From: Chlorobaculum limnaeum
GTDB lineage: Bacteria > Bacteroidota > Chlorobiia > Chlorobiales > Chlorobiaceae
Length of the DNA stretch: 64,000 bases
Reading direction: 5' to 3'
Assembly (NCBI RefSeq): GCF_001747405.1
Contig: NZ_CP017305.1
Coordinates: 1,382,001 to 1,446,000, forward strand
The translations under genes and the position numbers were made by a program. Shown here one piece after another: positions 56,356-64,000 of this stretch. The notes under the pieces are model-generated. The model was not told the origin of the DNA. It saw only the letters and a program-made list of their open reading frames with translations, and did no database searches. The stretch's first letter is position 1. Each line of letters starts with the position of its first letter.

Positions 56356-56958
56356 ATGTCATATCAGCAACCAGCACTCCCGTACGCCGACAACGCGCTC
56401 GAACCGCACATTTCGGCCAATACCATCGGATTTCACTACGGCAAGCACCATGCAACCTACGTCAAGAACTACAACGCCCTGGTTGAAGGTACGCCATTCG
56501 ACGCCATGAGCCTCGAAGAGGTTATTGTTCAGACCGCCAGCGACGCCTCCAAGGTTGGCGTATTCAACAACGGCGCGCAGGCATGGAACCACACATTCTA
56601 CTGGAACGGCCTCACCCCGAACGGCGGCGGCGAACCGACCGGCGAAATCGCCGCAAAGATCGCCGAAGATTTCGGCAGCGTGGACAAGTTCAAGGAGGAG
56701 TTGAAGAACGCCGCCGCAACCCAGTTCGGCAGCGGCTGGGCCTGGCTGGTTCTCGACAACGGCACGCTCAAGGTGACCAAAACCGGCAACGCCCAGAACC
56801 CGATAACCTCCGGCCAGACCCCTCTGCTTTGCATCGACGTCTGGGAGCACGCCTACTACCTCGACTACCAGAACCGCCGCCCCGACCACGTGGCCGCCGT
56901 AATCGAAAACCTGATCAACTGGGATTTCGTGAACGCAAACTATGCCGCCGCAAAATAA
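56356..56958 (+). CDS. sodB: Superoxide dismutase, Fe-type
   Basis: SOD converts superoxide to oxygen and peroxide. The 200-residue protein follows the Fe/Mn SOD pattern. It has LPYADNALEPHISANTIGFHYGK... with the His ligand at H27, NHTFYWNGL with the second His near 76, and GSGWAWLV. The C-terminal DVWEHAYYLDY supplies Asp and His ligands. The AQNPITSGQTPLL segment is Fe-SOD-like, but metal use is not proven by sequence. The ATG at 56356 is used because the upstream in-frame extension has no SOD similarity. Its divergent neighbour is the lipoprotein gene. Confidence 0.95.
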   Translation: MSYQQPALPYADNALEPHISANTIGFHYGKHHATYVKNYNALVEGTPFDAMSLEEVIVQTASDASKVGVFNNGAQAWNHTFYWNGLTPNGGGEPTGEIAAKIAEDFGSVDKFKEELKNAAATQFGSGWAWLVLDNGTLKVTKTGNAQNPITSGQTPLLCIDVWEHAYYLDYQNRRPDHVAAVIENLINWDFVNANYAAAK

Positions 56959-56978
56959 CTCCGCTGGCGTAAACTTTC

Positions 56979-57011
56979 GCAAAAGGCTCCGGTTTCCGGG
57001 GCCTTTTGGCG
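56979..57011 (+). terminator. Terminator after sod
   Basis: A stem CAAAAGGC(T)CCGG / CCGGGGCCTTTTG spans about 56980-57008 shortly after the sod stop. The pairing is strong; the trailing T run is within the stem. Confidence 0.8.
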
Positions 57012-57022
57012 TTTGGAGAACA

Positions 57023-57066
57023 CTTATAGATCTTATAAGTCCTATAGGTCAGATAGGACTTATAGG
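57023..57066. repeat. Copy of the palindromic ACTTATAAGTCCTATAGG repeat
   Basis: The segment reads CTTATAAGTCCTATAGGTC followed by AGATAGGACTTATAGG, forming an inverted arrangement. Related copies are at 22203-22235 and 39266-39303. It lies in the sod-lipoprotein gap. Confidence 0.65.
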
Positions 57067-57144
57067 AAAAGAATGAAAAACGATCTTCCGCTTTTTTGCC
57101 CCCTCTTCAATTCATAATTCAGTATTCATCATTCATAATTCTCC

Positions 57145-58002
57145 TCATAGCCACGGCAGGCGTTCCACTTCGTCGAGGTTGACGGTTTTCGTTTTGGCGG
57201 GGCGCTTGAAGTTTATCGTGAAGTCCGGCGGATTGATGACCCGTTCATCGTAAACGACCTTCAGGCTGCGTGATCCCTCCGGATCGTCCGCGCGATAGAG
57301 GATCATGTCGATCTCCCTCGGCGCGCGCAGCTCTGCGCCGTTCCCGTCCGCTTGCGACCGGTAGTCGGCGAAACGGAATTCGACGCTCTTGCGGCCCCAA
57401 TGATCGAAATAGACGAGTCCGGCCAGCTCGCGGGTCAGCGGATCGACCACCAGCTCCTTGGTGCCGTTGGCGGACTTCACGGTGAAACTGACCCGACCGC
57501 CGCCGTGCCTGACCGATGCGATGTCGCTGGCCGGTTCACGCACATCGGCGATGCCAAAGAGCGTTTCGGTCAACCGGCCAGCGCCTGCGTTGACGCCGAT
57601 GATCTTGCCGAGATTCTCGCCGTTGTTGCGCCCGACCAGCATCCGGTTGTTCAGCATGTCGTTCACGAACAGCGAATCGGGCCGGATCAGGAGATCGGCC
57701 ACCGGCCATCCAAGAATTCCGGCGGTGACGATCAGGCGCGCATCCTTCGACTTCTGCAACTGAACCGTGCAGTACGCCTTCGCCCTGCGTTTCGGTGTTT
57801 CGAGGTAAATATCCGCGTAGCCATCCATCGCCTTGAGGGTACCGGCGCTCGTCGCCACCGATTCGTACAGCCCCTTCAGCTCAGGCGTCAGTCGCACCCG
57901 TTCAGCAGGCAAATCCGGTTCCCTGGTAACCGTCTTCATTTGCGCGCATCCCGCCATCACCAGAAAAGCGGTCACGCCAACCCATTTCATCACAGACTTC
58001 AT
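57145..58002 (-). CDS. Lipoprotein, DUF4292/LolB-like
   Basis: A 285-residue exported lipoprotein with the lipobox FLVMAGC (Cys near residue 19). The mature protein is beta-rich (AYCTVQLQKSKDARLIVTAG, then REIDMILYR) in a pattern reminiscent of DUF4292 and LolA/LolB-like folds, which bind lipid or lipoprotein cargo. No partner is adjacent. The start MKSVMKWVGV gives a normal lipoprotein N-terminus. It is divergent from the RlmI-like gene across about 160 bp. Confidence 0.7.
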   Translation of the reverse strand: MKSVMKWVGVTAFLVMAGCAQMKTVTREPDLPAERVRLTPELKGLYESVATSAGTLKAMDGYADIYLETPKRRAKAYCTVQLQKSKDARLIVTAGILGWPVADLLIRPDSLFVNDMLNNRMLVGRNNGENLGKIIGVNAGAGRLTETLFGIADVREPASDIASVRHGGGRVSFTVKSANGTKELVVDPLTRELAGLVYFDHWGRKSVEFRFADYRSQADGNGAELRAPREIDMILYRADDPEGSRSLKVVYDERVINPPDFTINFKRPAKTKTVNLDEVERLPWL

Positions 58003-58163
58003 CGTTCATCCTCTTTTTATCATGACCTCTCCATCGCCTTGACACACAGCTCCGAAGCGCCTTTTCCGGCGATTCTGAATCCCGGACAAGGTTGAAAGCT
58101 CCGAAATGTTATTTTAATCAAATCATTGCTCTGTCAAAACATGAAACCGGGAGTTTTCGATCC

Positions 58164-59348
58164 ATGCACGCACTCTACCTCAAACCTAAAGAGCACCGTC
58201 GGCTGCTCGGTGGCCACCTGTGGGTTTTCAGCAACGAGCTTCGCGAGGTGCCGCGTGACATTGCCGCCGGTGAAACCGTTCAACTCTTCACCAGTGACGG
58301 ACGACTGCTTGGCGCGGGATTTTTCAATCCCCAGTCGCTGATCGCCTTCCGCCTCCTGACGAGGGACGAAGAACAGGCCGACCGCGACTTTTTCCGTCGC
58401 AAACTCCTTGAAGCGCTGAAGCTTCGCGAAAAAATCTATCCCGAAACCGAAACCAACGCCTGGAGGCTCGTGCATGGCGAGTCGGACGGACTGCCCGGCC
58501 TGGTGATCGACCGCTTCGACCAAGCCTTCGTGCTGCAATCCTTCTCGGCTGGCATCGACCTGCACCTGCCGCTCTTTGCCGAACTGCTCCGGGAGCTGTT
58601 CGATCCGAAAGCGATCGTAGTGAGAAACGAGTCGACGCTGAGAGAACTCGAAGGGCTGCCGCTTTACCGCGAAACGGTTCTCGGCGAAAGCGACGACATA
58701 CACCAGACAATCCGGGACGGCGGCATCAGCTACCGGGTCAACATCCTCGAGGGTCAAAAAACGGGCTTTTTCCTCGACCAGCGCGAAAACCGGCGGCATG
58801 TCCGGAAATACTCCGCGGGCGCTGACGTCCTCGACGTTTACACGAATGACGGCGGCTTCGCGCTCAACGCCATGCACGCTGGCGCGAAATCGACCACGAT
58901 GGTCGATATTTCGCAGGAGGCGTTGCAACGCGCCGAGCAGAACGCCCGGATGAACGGCTTCGGAGATTTTTCGATTGTCGCGGCCGATGCGTTCGAAACT
59001 CTCGGACGGCTTCGGCAGGAAAGCCGCTCGTTCGACCTGGTGATCCTCGATCCGCCAAGCTTCACCAAGAGCCGCAAAACCGTGCCGACGGCGCTGAAAG
59101 CCTACACGAAGCTCAACCGGCTCGGCGCTCACCTCGTCAGGAACGAGGGATTTCTGGCGACGGCTTCGTGCTCGCACCACGTCTCCGAGGAGGATTTCCT
59201 CGCGGCCGTTCAGCTCGGAGCGACGCAGGCGGGCAAGCATCTGCGACTCATCAGCCGCGCCGCGCAGCCGCCGGATCATCCGGTGCTGCTCTCGATGCCC
59301 GAAACGAGCTATCTCAAATTCGCTTGTTTCTACGTAACGAACCTGTAG
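58164..59348 (+). CDS. rlmI: Class I rRNA (cytosine-C5) methyltransferase, RlmI-like
   Basis: RlmI methylates C1962 of 23S rRNA. The 394-residue protein has an N-terminal PUA-type domain ([20 protein letters not shown]), a central region with [16 protein letters not shown], the SAM block [15 protein letters not shown] and [16 protein letters not shown], and the catalytic-region DPPSF motif near residue 297. It ends with [11 protein letters not shown] and LPM-type MPETSYLKF. The frame is open to 58092, but the ATG at 58164 is the family start. Family-level identity is secure; the exact target base is inferred. Confidence 0.87.
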   Translation: MHALYLKPKEHRRLLGGHLWVFSNELREVPRDIAAGETVQLFTSDGRLLGAGFFNPQSLIAFRLLTRDEEQADRDFFRRKLLEALKLREKIYPETETNAWRLVHGESDGLPGLVIDRFDQAFVLQSFSAGIDLHLPLFAELLRELFDPKAIVVRNESTLRELEGLPLYRETVLGESDDIHQTIRDGGISYRVNILEGQKTGFFLDQRENRRHVRKYSAGADVLDVYTNDGGFALNAMHAGAKSTTMVDISQEALQRAEQNARMNGFGDFSIVAADAFETLGRLRQESRSFDLVILDPPSFTKSRKTVPTALKAYTKLNRLGAHLVRNEGFLATASCSHHVSEEDFLAAVQLGATQAGKHLRLISRAAQPPDHPVLLSMPETSYLKFACFYVTNL

Positions 59349-59603
59349 CTCACTCAAAAAGAGGATGCCGAAGACTCGATTTGTGAAAATGCGGTGCACC
59401 TGTCCGATGATTGGCGAAAAAACTTCACAGAGAATTTTCGTGATTTCACTGAAAAGAAGTCACGATAATTCGGCATCATTTACACCAAAAAGTCATAAAT
59501 ACGCCACCCTCTGAAAAAACCGCCACAAATTCATAAATAATCTGATTTCTGTATTGCAAATCAACTTTTCTTACCTATATTCACAGTGAGTAGACTATAT
59601 AAT

Positions 59604-59674
59604 CGACGCCCGTTGATTTACATAGTTTACATGTGCAGCATGATGTAAAGGGGTACGTCATGCTGCTTTTTTTT
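59604..59674 (+). ncRNA. Candidate small RNA with strong intrinsic terminator
   Basis: A short transcript is suggested by a good TATAAT at 59598-59603 and a perfect stem-loop GCAGCATGA / TCATGCTGC (59635-59643 and 59658-59666) followed by eight Ts. TTTACAT and ATGTAAA also form an inverted pair in the same stretch, so alternative folds are possible. No ORF of note lies inside. No convincing -35 hexamer is present at normal spacing, so the call rests mainly on the terminator plus TATAAT. Alternatively it is only the terminator of the upstream gene, about 290 bp away. Confidence 0.45.
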
Positions 59675-59702
59675 GTGCCTGTCCGTTGTTGCTCGCCCGC
59701 AT

Positions 59703-60278
59703 TTACCCGGCGAAAGCCTTTACCGTGTCATAGACTTCCTGCCAGGAGTTGGCTCTCGGCGCTTCGATATGGCGGTTGGTGCTGTTTCCAAAACAGATGG
59801 TAAAAAGCCCTTTGTTCCGAAGCTGCTCCACATTGCCCGGCGAGTCCTCGATGTAGATGTCCGCGCCAACTTGCGATTTTTCCTTCATGAAACATAAATC
59901 CCAGTAGGGAATGCCATGGCTGTCAAGCCAGTTGACCGTCTGCTGCACGGCGGCGGCGTGAAAATAGTGGATGAAAAGGCGGTGGGTGATGATGCGGATG
60001 CGGAAGCCCTCGTCGGAGAGCAGTCGCAGGTATTTCCGCGCGCCGGGAATCACCTCCATGCTGCTGAACAGCTCCCGCTGCGTCACGGCGAACCGGTGCA
60101 GGCTGTCGTATTGGCTCTGTGTCGTAATCCCCCATTCCGAAAGCCCCCAGGAGACCTCTTCGGGCAGTTCATAGACAGGGCGCTCGAACCATTCGGCGGC
60201 AATCTGCCTCATGCGCCCGTAAAAATCGGCGCAAACCCCATCGAGGTCAACGCCGATAACGATACTGTTTTCTGACAT
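59703..60278 (-). CDS. HAD-superfamily 5'(3')-deoxyribonucleotidase-like phosphatase
   Basis: A 191-residue phosphatase with the HAD motif [17 protein letters not shown] (Asp11 and Asp13), motif [10 protein letters not shown] and motif III/IV around [16 protein letters not shown]. This arrangement matches NT5C-type 5' nucleotidases that dephosphorylate deoxynucleotides. The fold places it in the cytoplasm. The substrate is inferred only. The start is an ATG at 60278 without a strong ribosome site. It stands alone. Confidence 0.82.
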   Translation of the reverse strand: MSENSIVIGVDLDGVCADFYGRMRQIAAEWFERPVYELPEEVSWGLSEWGITTQSQYDSLHRFAVTQRELFSSMEVIPGARKYLRLLSDEGFRIRIITHRLFIHYFHAAAVQQTVNWLDSHGIPYWDLCFMKEKSQVGADIYIEDSPGNVEQLRNKGLFTICFGNSTNRHIEAPRANSWQEVYDTVKAFAG

Positions 60279-60323
60279 GGCAGCGGGTTTTGTGAATCAC
60301 CGGTTGACCCGGAGGGCCGGGGA

Positions 60324-60425
60324 TTGGGACTTTTGGGACGAATGGGACTTCTGGGATAAAAGTATGAAATCGCAGAATTCCGGTCTTTCGTTCACATTTT
60401 CCACCAAGTCCACCTCGTCCACAAT
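60324..60425. repeat. Short intergenic repeats (GGGAC and GTCCAC units)
   Basis: TGGGACTTTTGGGACGAATG followed by GGACTTCTGGGAT at 60324-60358, then CCACCAAGTCCACCTCGTCC at 60400-60419, form degenerate tandem units of the same classes as at 15803-15836 and 31856-31950. Confidence 0.55.
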
Positions 60426-60436
60426 TCCTGCTCTCT

Positions 60437-61243
60437 TCAAAACGCCCGGTCGAAGGCCTGGCGGTGCTTCATGGTGATTTCGTGCTCTTCGCCGAGGAGG
60501 CGGAAAATGGCAATGCAGGCCTTGCGTGAACCATCGCCGTCGTAGTAGCGATCATCCCGCAGAACCGCTATGAAGCGCTCGAGCGCTCTGTCGAGGTCTC
60601 CCTTTCGCAGGCTTTCGACCGCCAGCCCGTATGCCTCCAGGCTCTCGCTTTTTGGAAGCGCCGTGGAGGGACGCGCCAGCAACGCACCGAGAGTCCGCAC
60701 CGCCTCGCTCAGATCAGCGTATTCCGGCTCCGCTTCGAGCGGCTCGGCGAGACGGAGCGCCTCATCGGGACGCGAGAAAAGGATCAGCTTCACCAGCATG
60801 GCGGCGGCTTTCCGGTTCTCCGGTTCATTGGCCAGAACACCTTCGAGCAGGAAGACCGCCGCATCATTGTCGCCTGCGGCAATTTCGGTGGCAGCGCGTT
60901 CGACATCTTCGGCCCACGGGCTTGGCAGGGCTTTCGAGAGCCACTGCTCGATCTGATGCTCCGGAAGCGCTCCGGTAAACTCTTCGATCACCTCGCCGTT
61001 CGAAAACAGCTTCACATTGGGAATGCCCCTGATGCCGTATTGCGCCGAAATCTCGGGATACTCTTCGGTATTGACCTTCACGAGCACCCACTTTCCAGCG
61101 TGACGATCCGCCAGCCGCTTGAGCACCGGAGCGAGAATCCGGCACGGGCCGCACCACTGCGCCCAGAAATCGACGAGAACCGGAATGGTTTTACTCAGTT
61201 CTATGACATCAGTCTGAAAATCAAACGGAGTACTACTCTGCAT
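60437..61243 (-). CDS. Thioredoxin-domain protein with TPR-like helical tail (CnoX/YbbN-like co-chaperone)
   Basis: A 268-residue protein. Residues 1-110 form a thioredoxin domain with the active site WCGPC (Cys31 and Cys34) and the cis-Pro loop GIPNVKLF. Residues about 125-268 are helical repeats of the YbbN/CnoX type (AAVFLLEGVLANEPENRKAA, LESLRKGDLDRALERFIAV). E. coli CnoX lacks a CxxC in this position, so an intact CGPC suggests a redox-active version. The start is MQSSTPFDF at 61243. No partner chaperone genes are adjacent. Confidence 0.88.
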   Translation of the reverse strand: MQSSTPFDFQTDVIELSKTIPVLVDFWAQWCGPCRILAPVLKRLADRHAGKWVLVKVNTEEYPEISAQYGIRGIPNVKLFSNGEVIEEFTGALPEHQIEQWLSKALPSPWAEDVERAATEIAAGDNDAAVFLLEGVLANEPENRKAAAMLVKLILFSRPDEALRLAEPLEAEPEYADLSEAVRTLGALLARPSTALPKSESLEAYGLAVESLRKGDLDRALERFIAVLRDDRYYDGDGSRKACIAIFRLLGEEHEITMKHRQAFDRAF

Positions 61244-61549
61244 GGATATGAATATTTTCGTTGATAACCGGCCTGGGACTCCATCGCCGGCAAAAAAGCT
61301 GAAAGGATAAGTAATGGCGTAGTATAAATCGTACAGCCGAGAACACCAATTTTATCGCCCCCGAAATTCATCGGCTACCCATCCCATGCAACGAGGCCAA
61401 ATGAATCAAGTGCTGTCTACAAGGAAACTGGAGAATATTACATCAATAATTACTTTTGGAATCCTTAAGAATTAATGATTAAATTCGTGCTTATGTAGTA
61501 CCGCGACCTCATCATGATCTGGTTTATCAACCTTTTACCTCCACTATAA
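61244..61549. other. Intergenic region between the CnoX-like gene and the beta-barrel gene
   Basis: About 306 bp between divergent genes. It becomes AT-rich from about 61430, upstream of the beta-barrel gene, and probably holds its promoter. No ORF, repeat or RNA was supportable. Confidence 0.4.
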
Positions 61550-62233
61550 ATGAAACAGACAGTCTTGAAACGAATGTTTCTGCCGGCACTACTGGCAATC
61601 GGCATGAGCGCTCCCATGGCGGCGTTTGCAGGCACCGGTGATCTCGCTCTCGGCGTCAAAGGCGGTACCGCCGGCATCGGTGGCGAAGTCACCATTGGCG
61701 TCATCGACAATCTCAATTTCCGGACGGGCTACAACTACTTCAACTACGACGGAAGCACCACGGAAAGCGACATCGATTACGATTACGAACTCAAACTCCG
61801 ATCCCTGCCATTGCTGGTCGATCTGCATCCCTTTGGTGGCGGCTTCAGGGTAACAACGGGTATTTTCCTCAATCACAACGAAGTTACCGGTACTGCACAA
61901 CCAACAGGTACAACCATCGAAATCGGTGGAACGGATTACCCTGTAGCCGGTGTCGGAACTCTCGATGCAAAAATCGATTTCAGGAAAACCGCCCCCTATC
62001 TCGGCATCGGCTGGGGCAACGCCGTCAACAGCAGCAGCCCCCTTTCACTCTCGTTAGACATCGGTGTCATGTTCCAGGGCACGCCGAAAGTCTCGCTTGA
62101 TGCTACCGGTGCTCTTGCATCGAATCCGGCATTTCAGGAGAGCCTTGATCAGGAAATAGAAGACGTCAAGGATGACATCGAAAACCTCAAGTACTACCCG
62201 ATCATCTCTCTCGGTATTGCGTACAAGTTCTGA
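61550..62233 (+). CDS. Small outer-membrane beta-barrel protein
   Basis: A 227-residue secreted protein with a signal peptide (LKRMFLPALLAIGMSAPMAA, cleavage near residue 27). The mature part has amphipathic strands (GDLALGVKGGTAGIGGEVTI, then VIDNLNFRTGYNYFNYDG), a FGGGFRVTTGIFLNHNE strand pair and a terminal Phe after a Tyr-Lys (GIAYKF), as expected for outer-membrane assembly. A short helical/charged stretch (QEIEDVKDDIENLK) precedes the last strand. No specific family is claimed. The gene stands alone. Confidence 0.78.
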   Translation: MKQTVLKRMFLPALLAIGMSAPMAAFAGTGDLALGVKGGTAGIGGEVTIGVIDNLNFRTGYNYFNYDGSTTESDIDYDYELKLRSLPLLVDLHPFGGGFRVTTGIFLNHNEVTGTAQPTGTTIEIGGTDYPVAGVGTLDAKIDFRKTAPYLGIGWGNAVNSSSPLSLSLDIGVMFQGTPKVSLDATGALASNPAFQESLDQEIEDVKDDIENLKYYPIISLGIAYKF

Positions 62234-62254
62234 CCTCGTTTTTCCAATTCAAAA

Positions 62255-62292
62255 GAGCAAGGCTGACCCCTGATAATCAGCCTTGCTCCTTG
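62255..62292 (-). terminator. Terminator of the small helical protein gene
   Basis: A 12-bp stem GAGCAAGGCTGA / TCAGCCTTGCTC with a 10-nt loop, read on the minus strand, is followed by TTTTG. The upstream stem half overlaps the last codons of the small minus-strand gene. Confidence 0.8.
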
Positions 62293-62456
62293 AGTTCCTT
62301 CGACGCTTTTCTGATATAACCGGAAGCATCTTCGAGATGCCGGAGCGCCTGGCGGATTTCATAATCGTCATCGGCATCGACCCTGGCCCTTTCAAGCCGT
62401 TTCCGGGCATCCTCGATGGCATCGGCGGCAAGCTGGAGCGTTGAATTGACAGGCAT
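62277..62456 (-). CDS. Small helical protein of unknown function
   Basis: A 59-residue protein, almost entirely heptad-like helix (LAADAIEDARKRLERARVD, then IRQALRHLEDASGYIRKAS). The ATG at 62456 is preferred; a TTG at 62489 would add eleven residues and has an AAGG site upstream. The 3' terminator overlapping the stop supports that it is expressed. No family was recognised. Confidence 0.6.
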   Translation of the reverse strand: MPVNSTLQLAADAIEDARKRLERARVDADDDYEIRQALRHLEDASGYIRKASKELKEQG

Positions 62457-62658
62457 GACTTTTACCCCCCGTAATTGAGTGATTGACAAGAAATTTCCTT
62501 TACCTTTTCAATGTAAAAAAGAGAATCCGTGCAACGCAGCAATTATGCGCCACGCTCTTTTCAGCACGACGCTTTCCATGAAAAGCAAAACTCTGAAGCC
62601 AGTCCAGACGTTATGTCCGGATGATCCACTCCGATTTCAATCTTTCCGATAGTGACTT

Positions 62659-63132
62659 ATGAGATCTACCGTTCCGGCTGTTTTACTTTTTTCGCTCTTT
62701 GCCACCCCATCCATCACGCTGGCGGACAGTGGCTCCGCTGGCAGAATCGAGGTGCTGATCGACAACGTGCGAAGCGCCTATGGCGTCGTGGGCGTGGCGC
62801 TGTTCAACGCGAAAAAAGGATTCCCCGACAACAGCTCGATGGCAATCGAAGGGCGAAGCGTTCCGGCGGGAAAGAGCTGCAAGGTGATCTTCGAGAATGT
62901 GCCGTATGGCACCTACGCCGTCAGCGTGCTGCACGACGAAAACGGCAACGGCAAAATGGACAAGGGGGTTTTCGGCATTCCAAAAGAGGGATTCGGCGTC
63001 TCGAACAATCCCGAAATCAAAATGGGGCCGCCCTCCTTTGCCGAGTCGCGCTTCGATCTGAAAAGCAGGGAGCTGTCACTCAACATTGGCATGAAGTATC
63101 TTCGCAAACCCGAAACTCAGGTTCGGCAGTAA
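62659..63132 (+). CDS. Exported DUF2141-family protein
   Basis: A 157-residue protein with a signal peptide (STVPAVLLFSLFATPSITLA, cleaved near residue 22) and a beta-sandwich-like mature domain. The VGVALFNAKKGFPD block, the VPYGTYAVSVLHDENGNGKMD segment and FGIPKEGFGVSNNPEIKMGP are typical of DUF2141. The DENGNGKMD sequence could bind calcium. The function of the family is unknown. It stands alone between non-coding gaps. Confidence 0.85.
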   Translation: MRSTVPAVLLFSLFATPSITLADSGSAGRIEVLIDNVRSAYGVVGVALFNAKKGFPDNSSMAIEGRSVPAGKSCKVIFENVPYGTYAVSVLHDENGNGKMDKGVFGIPKEGFGVSNNPEIKMGPPSFAESRFDLKSRELSLNIGMKYLRKPETQVRQ

Positions 63133-63352
63133 ATCCGCAAACATGACGACGCACATCGAATTTTCTTCATTCATGTAGTTTTCACAATCCATCTTACGCA
63201 TACGTATCATTTCAGCATCATCAGACTGTCGGCAAAACATGGGATAAGCGGTTATTTCAAAATACTTTGATGCGATAGTAAGCCTGTGTTGGCACAGTTA
63301 TTGATAGTATAATCGTGAGACAGCAGTACCATTTCACAAAACAGGACTAATT

Positions 63353-64000
63353 ATGACCGATTTCGAGACCATATATGGTGAGCTTCGCGGCGTGGAGTTC
63401 AGAACGCTTTATTCGAACGGCAAGACCGACGGCTGCCTCGTGCGGGAGGAGAACATCCTCAGCACCCCTTACGGCGATCTGATTCCGCAGTACGAGGCCG
63501 AGGACATGGGACGCCGCCAGCTCAAGCCCTTCTATTTCTACAAAAGCGGCTCGATCAAATCGGTGCCGCTGCAATCGCAAACCCTTGTCCGCACGCCGGT
63601 TGGCGGCGTTCCGGCGGAGCTGGTCACCTTTTACGAATCGGGCGCTCTCAAGCGGATCTTTCCGCTCGATGGCAAGCTCAGCGGCTTCTGGACAGCCAAA
63701 AACGAGTTTGCTCTCGCCGAGGAGATCACCGTGGAATCGCCGCTTGGCAGCCTGCGGGCAAAGTTCATCGCCATACAGTTCTTCGAGAGTGGCGCGCTGA
63801 AAAGCCTCACCCTGTGGCCCGGAGAGTTTTTGACCCTCTCGACACCGGCAGGTCAGATCAGGGTTCGCACAGGCATCGCGTTTTATGAGAACGGCGCGAT
63901 CCGCTCGCTCGAACCAGCAGGTGTCGTTAAGGTCGAGACCCCGATTGGCACGCTGACGGCCTACGACAACGATCCGCAGGGCATCCACGGTGACCTGAAT
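63353..64000 (+). CDS. Repeat protein with MORN/YwqK-like FYxxGxxK units (partial, 3' end outside window)
   Basis: At least 216 residues are encoded from an ATG at 63353 preceded by AGGAC, and the frame is still open at the window end. The protein is made of repeated units of about 40 residues. Each has a strand-turn phrase such as LYSNGKTDGC, FYKSGSIKSVPL, FYESGALKRIFPL, FFESGALKSLTL or FYENGAIRSLEP, alternating with an S/TPxG block (STPYGDL, RTPVGGVPAE, VESPLGSLRA, STPAGQIRV, ETPIGTLTA). No signal peptide is present. This resembles MORN/toxin-antitoxin YwqK-type repeats; the function is unknown. Confidence 0.72.
   Translation, partial: MTDFETIYGELRGVEFRTLYSNGKTDGCLVREENILSTPYGDLIPQYEAEDMGRRQLKPFYFYKSGSIKSVPLQSQTLVRTPVGGVPAELVTFYESGALKRIFPLDGKLSGFWTAKNEFALAEEITVESPLGSLRAKFIAIQFFESGALKSLTLWPGEFLTLSTPAGQIRVRTGIAFYENGAIRSLEPAGVVKVETPIGTLTAYDNDPQGIHGDLN

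Overview
The window reads as a chromosomal segment of a moderately GC-rich, Gram-negative anaerobe, most likely a green sulfur bacterium (Chlorobiaceae, Chlorobaculum-like). This is an inference from recalled protein families: a Get3/ArsA-type ATPase with an alpha-crystallin-like tail, RicT/PSP1, a half-length transketolase, Amt with P-II, and small outer-membrane beta-barrels. No photosynthesis gene lies in the window, so the placement is not proven here. Most genes are core metabolism. Long antisense open frames are common because of the GC-rich third codon positions and were discarded.

Layout. (1) 1-5.3 kb, minus: a type I restriction-modification locus in the order hsdR, hsdS, hsdM (hsdM is cut by the window edge), with a palindromic element between hsdS and hsdM. 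(2) 5.3-11.6 kb: a VOC-family protein, an AT-rich gap, an OGG1-like 8-oxoguanine glycosylase, an atypical SDR, a guanine-deaminase-like enzyme, a polytopic membrane protein and HtpX. (3) 12-19.4 kb: an MFS transporter, Gfo/Idh/MocA oxidoreductase and CCA-adding-type nucleotidyltransferase run, then purB facing pgi across a shared terminator, then an RsbW-like anti-sigma kinase. (4) 19.6-22.1 kb: amt, P-II and a beta-barrel protein. (5) 22.2-28.8 kb, minus: an acyltransferase-like protein, DUF2892, DAHP synthase, ArsA-like ATPase, an MltD-like lytic transglycosylase and truA. (6) 28.9-35.7 kb, plus: a divergent GH13-like protein, PfkB kinase, sodium:solute symporter, maf-miaA and a frameshifted HigA-type antitoxin. 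(7) 36-39.2 kb: a STAS protein with acidic and AT-hook-like tails, Cfa, and a convergent NamZ-like protein. (8) 39.4-48.7 kb: a long minus-strand housekeeping run (hypothetical protein, purC, dedA, transketolase N-half, rsmD, coaD, aminotransferase, acyltransferase, ricT, metG) ending in the initiator tRNA-fMet gene. (9) 49.3-54.9 kb: a cation/calcium exchanger, a decayed region with a possible LuxR remnant, a PASTA protein, a polyprenyl diphosphate synthase, tatC with an out-of-frame 5' extension at a G8 tract, and an esterase. (10) 55-64 kb: coaE, two lipoproteins, Fe-type SOD, an RlmI-like methyltransferase, a candidate small RNA, a 5'-nucleotidase-like HAD protein, thioredoxin-TPR (CnoX-like), a beta-barrel, a small helical protein, DUF2141, and a repeat protein cut by the window end.

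No CRISPR array, insertion sequence, rRNA or prophage was seen. No complete undescribed multi-gene system was convincing. The most unusual signals are the G8 frame break in front of tatC, the STAS/acidic/AT-hook architecture, a GH13-like protein missing normally invariant active-site residues, a P-II protein without Tyr51, an initiator tRNA with a C1-C72 mismatch beside metG, and several families of short intergenic repeats.
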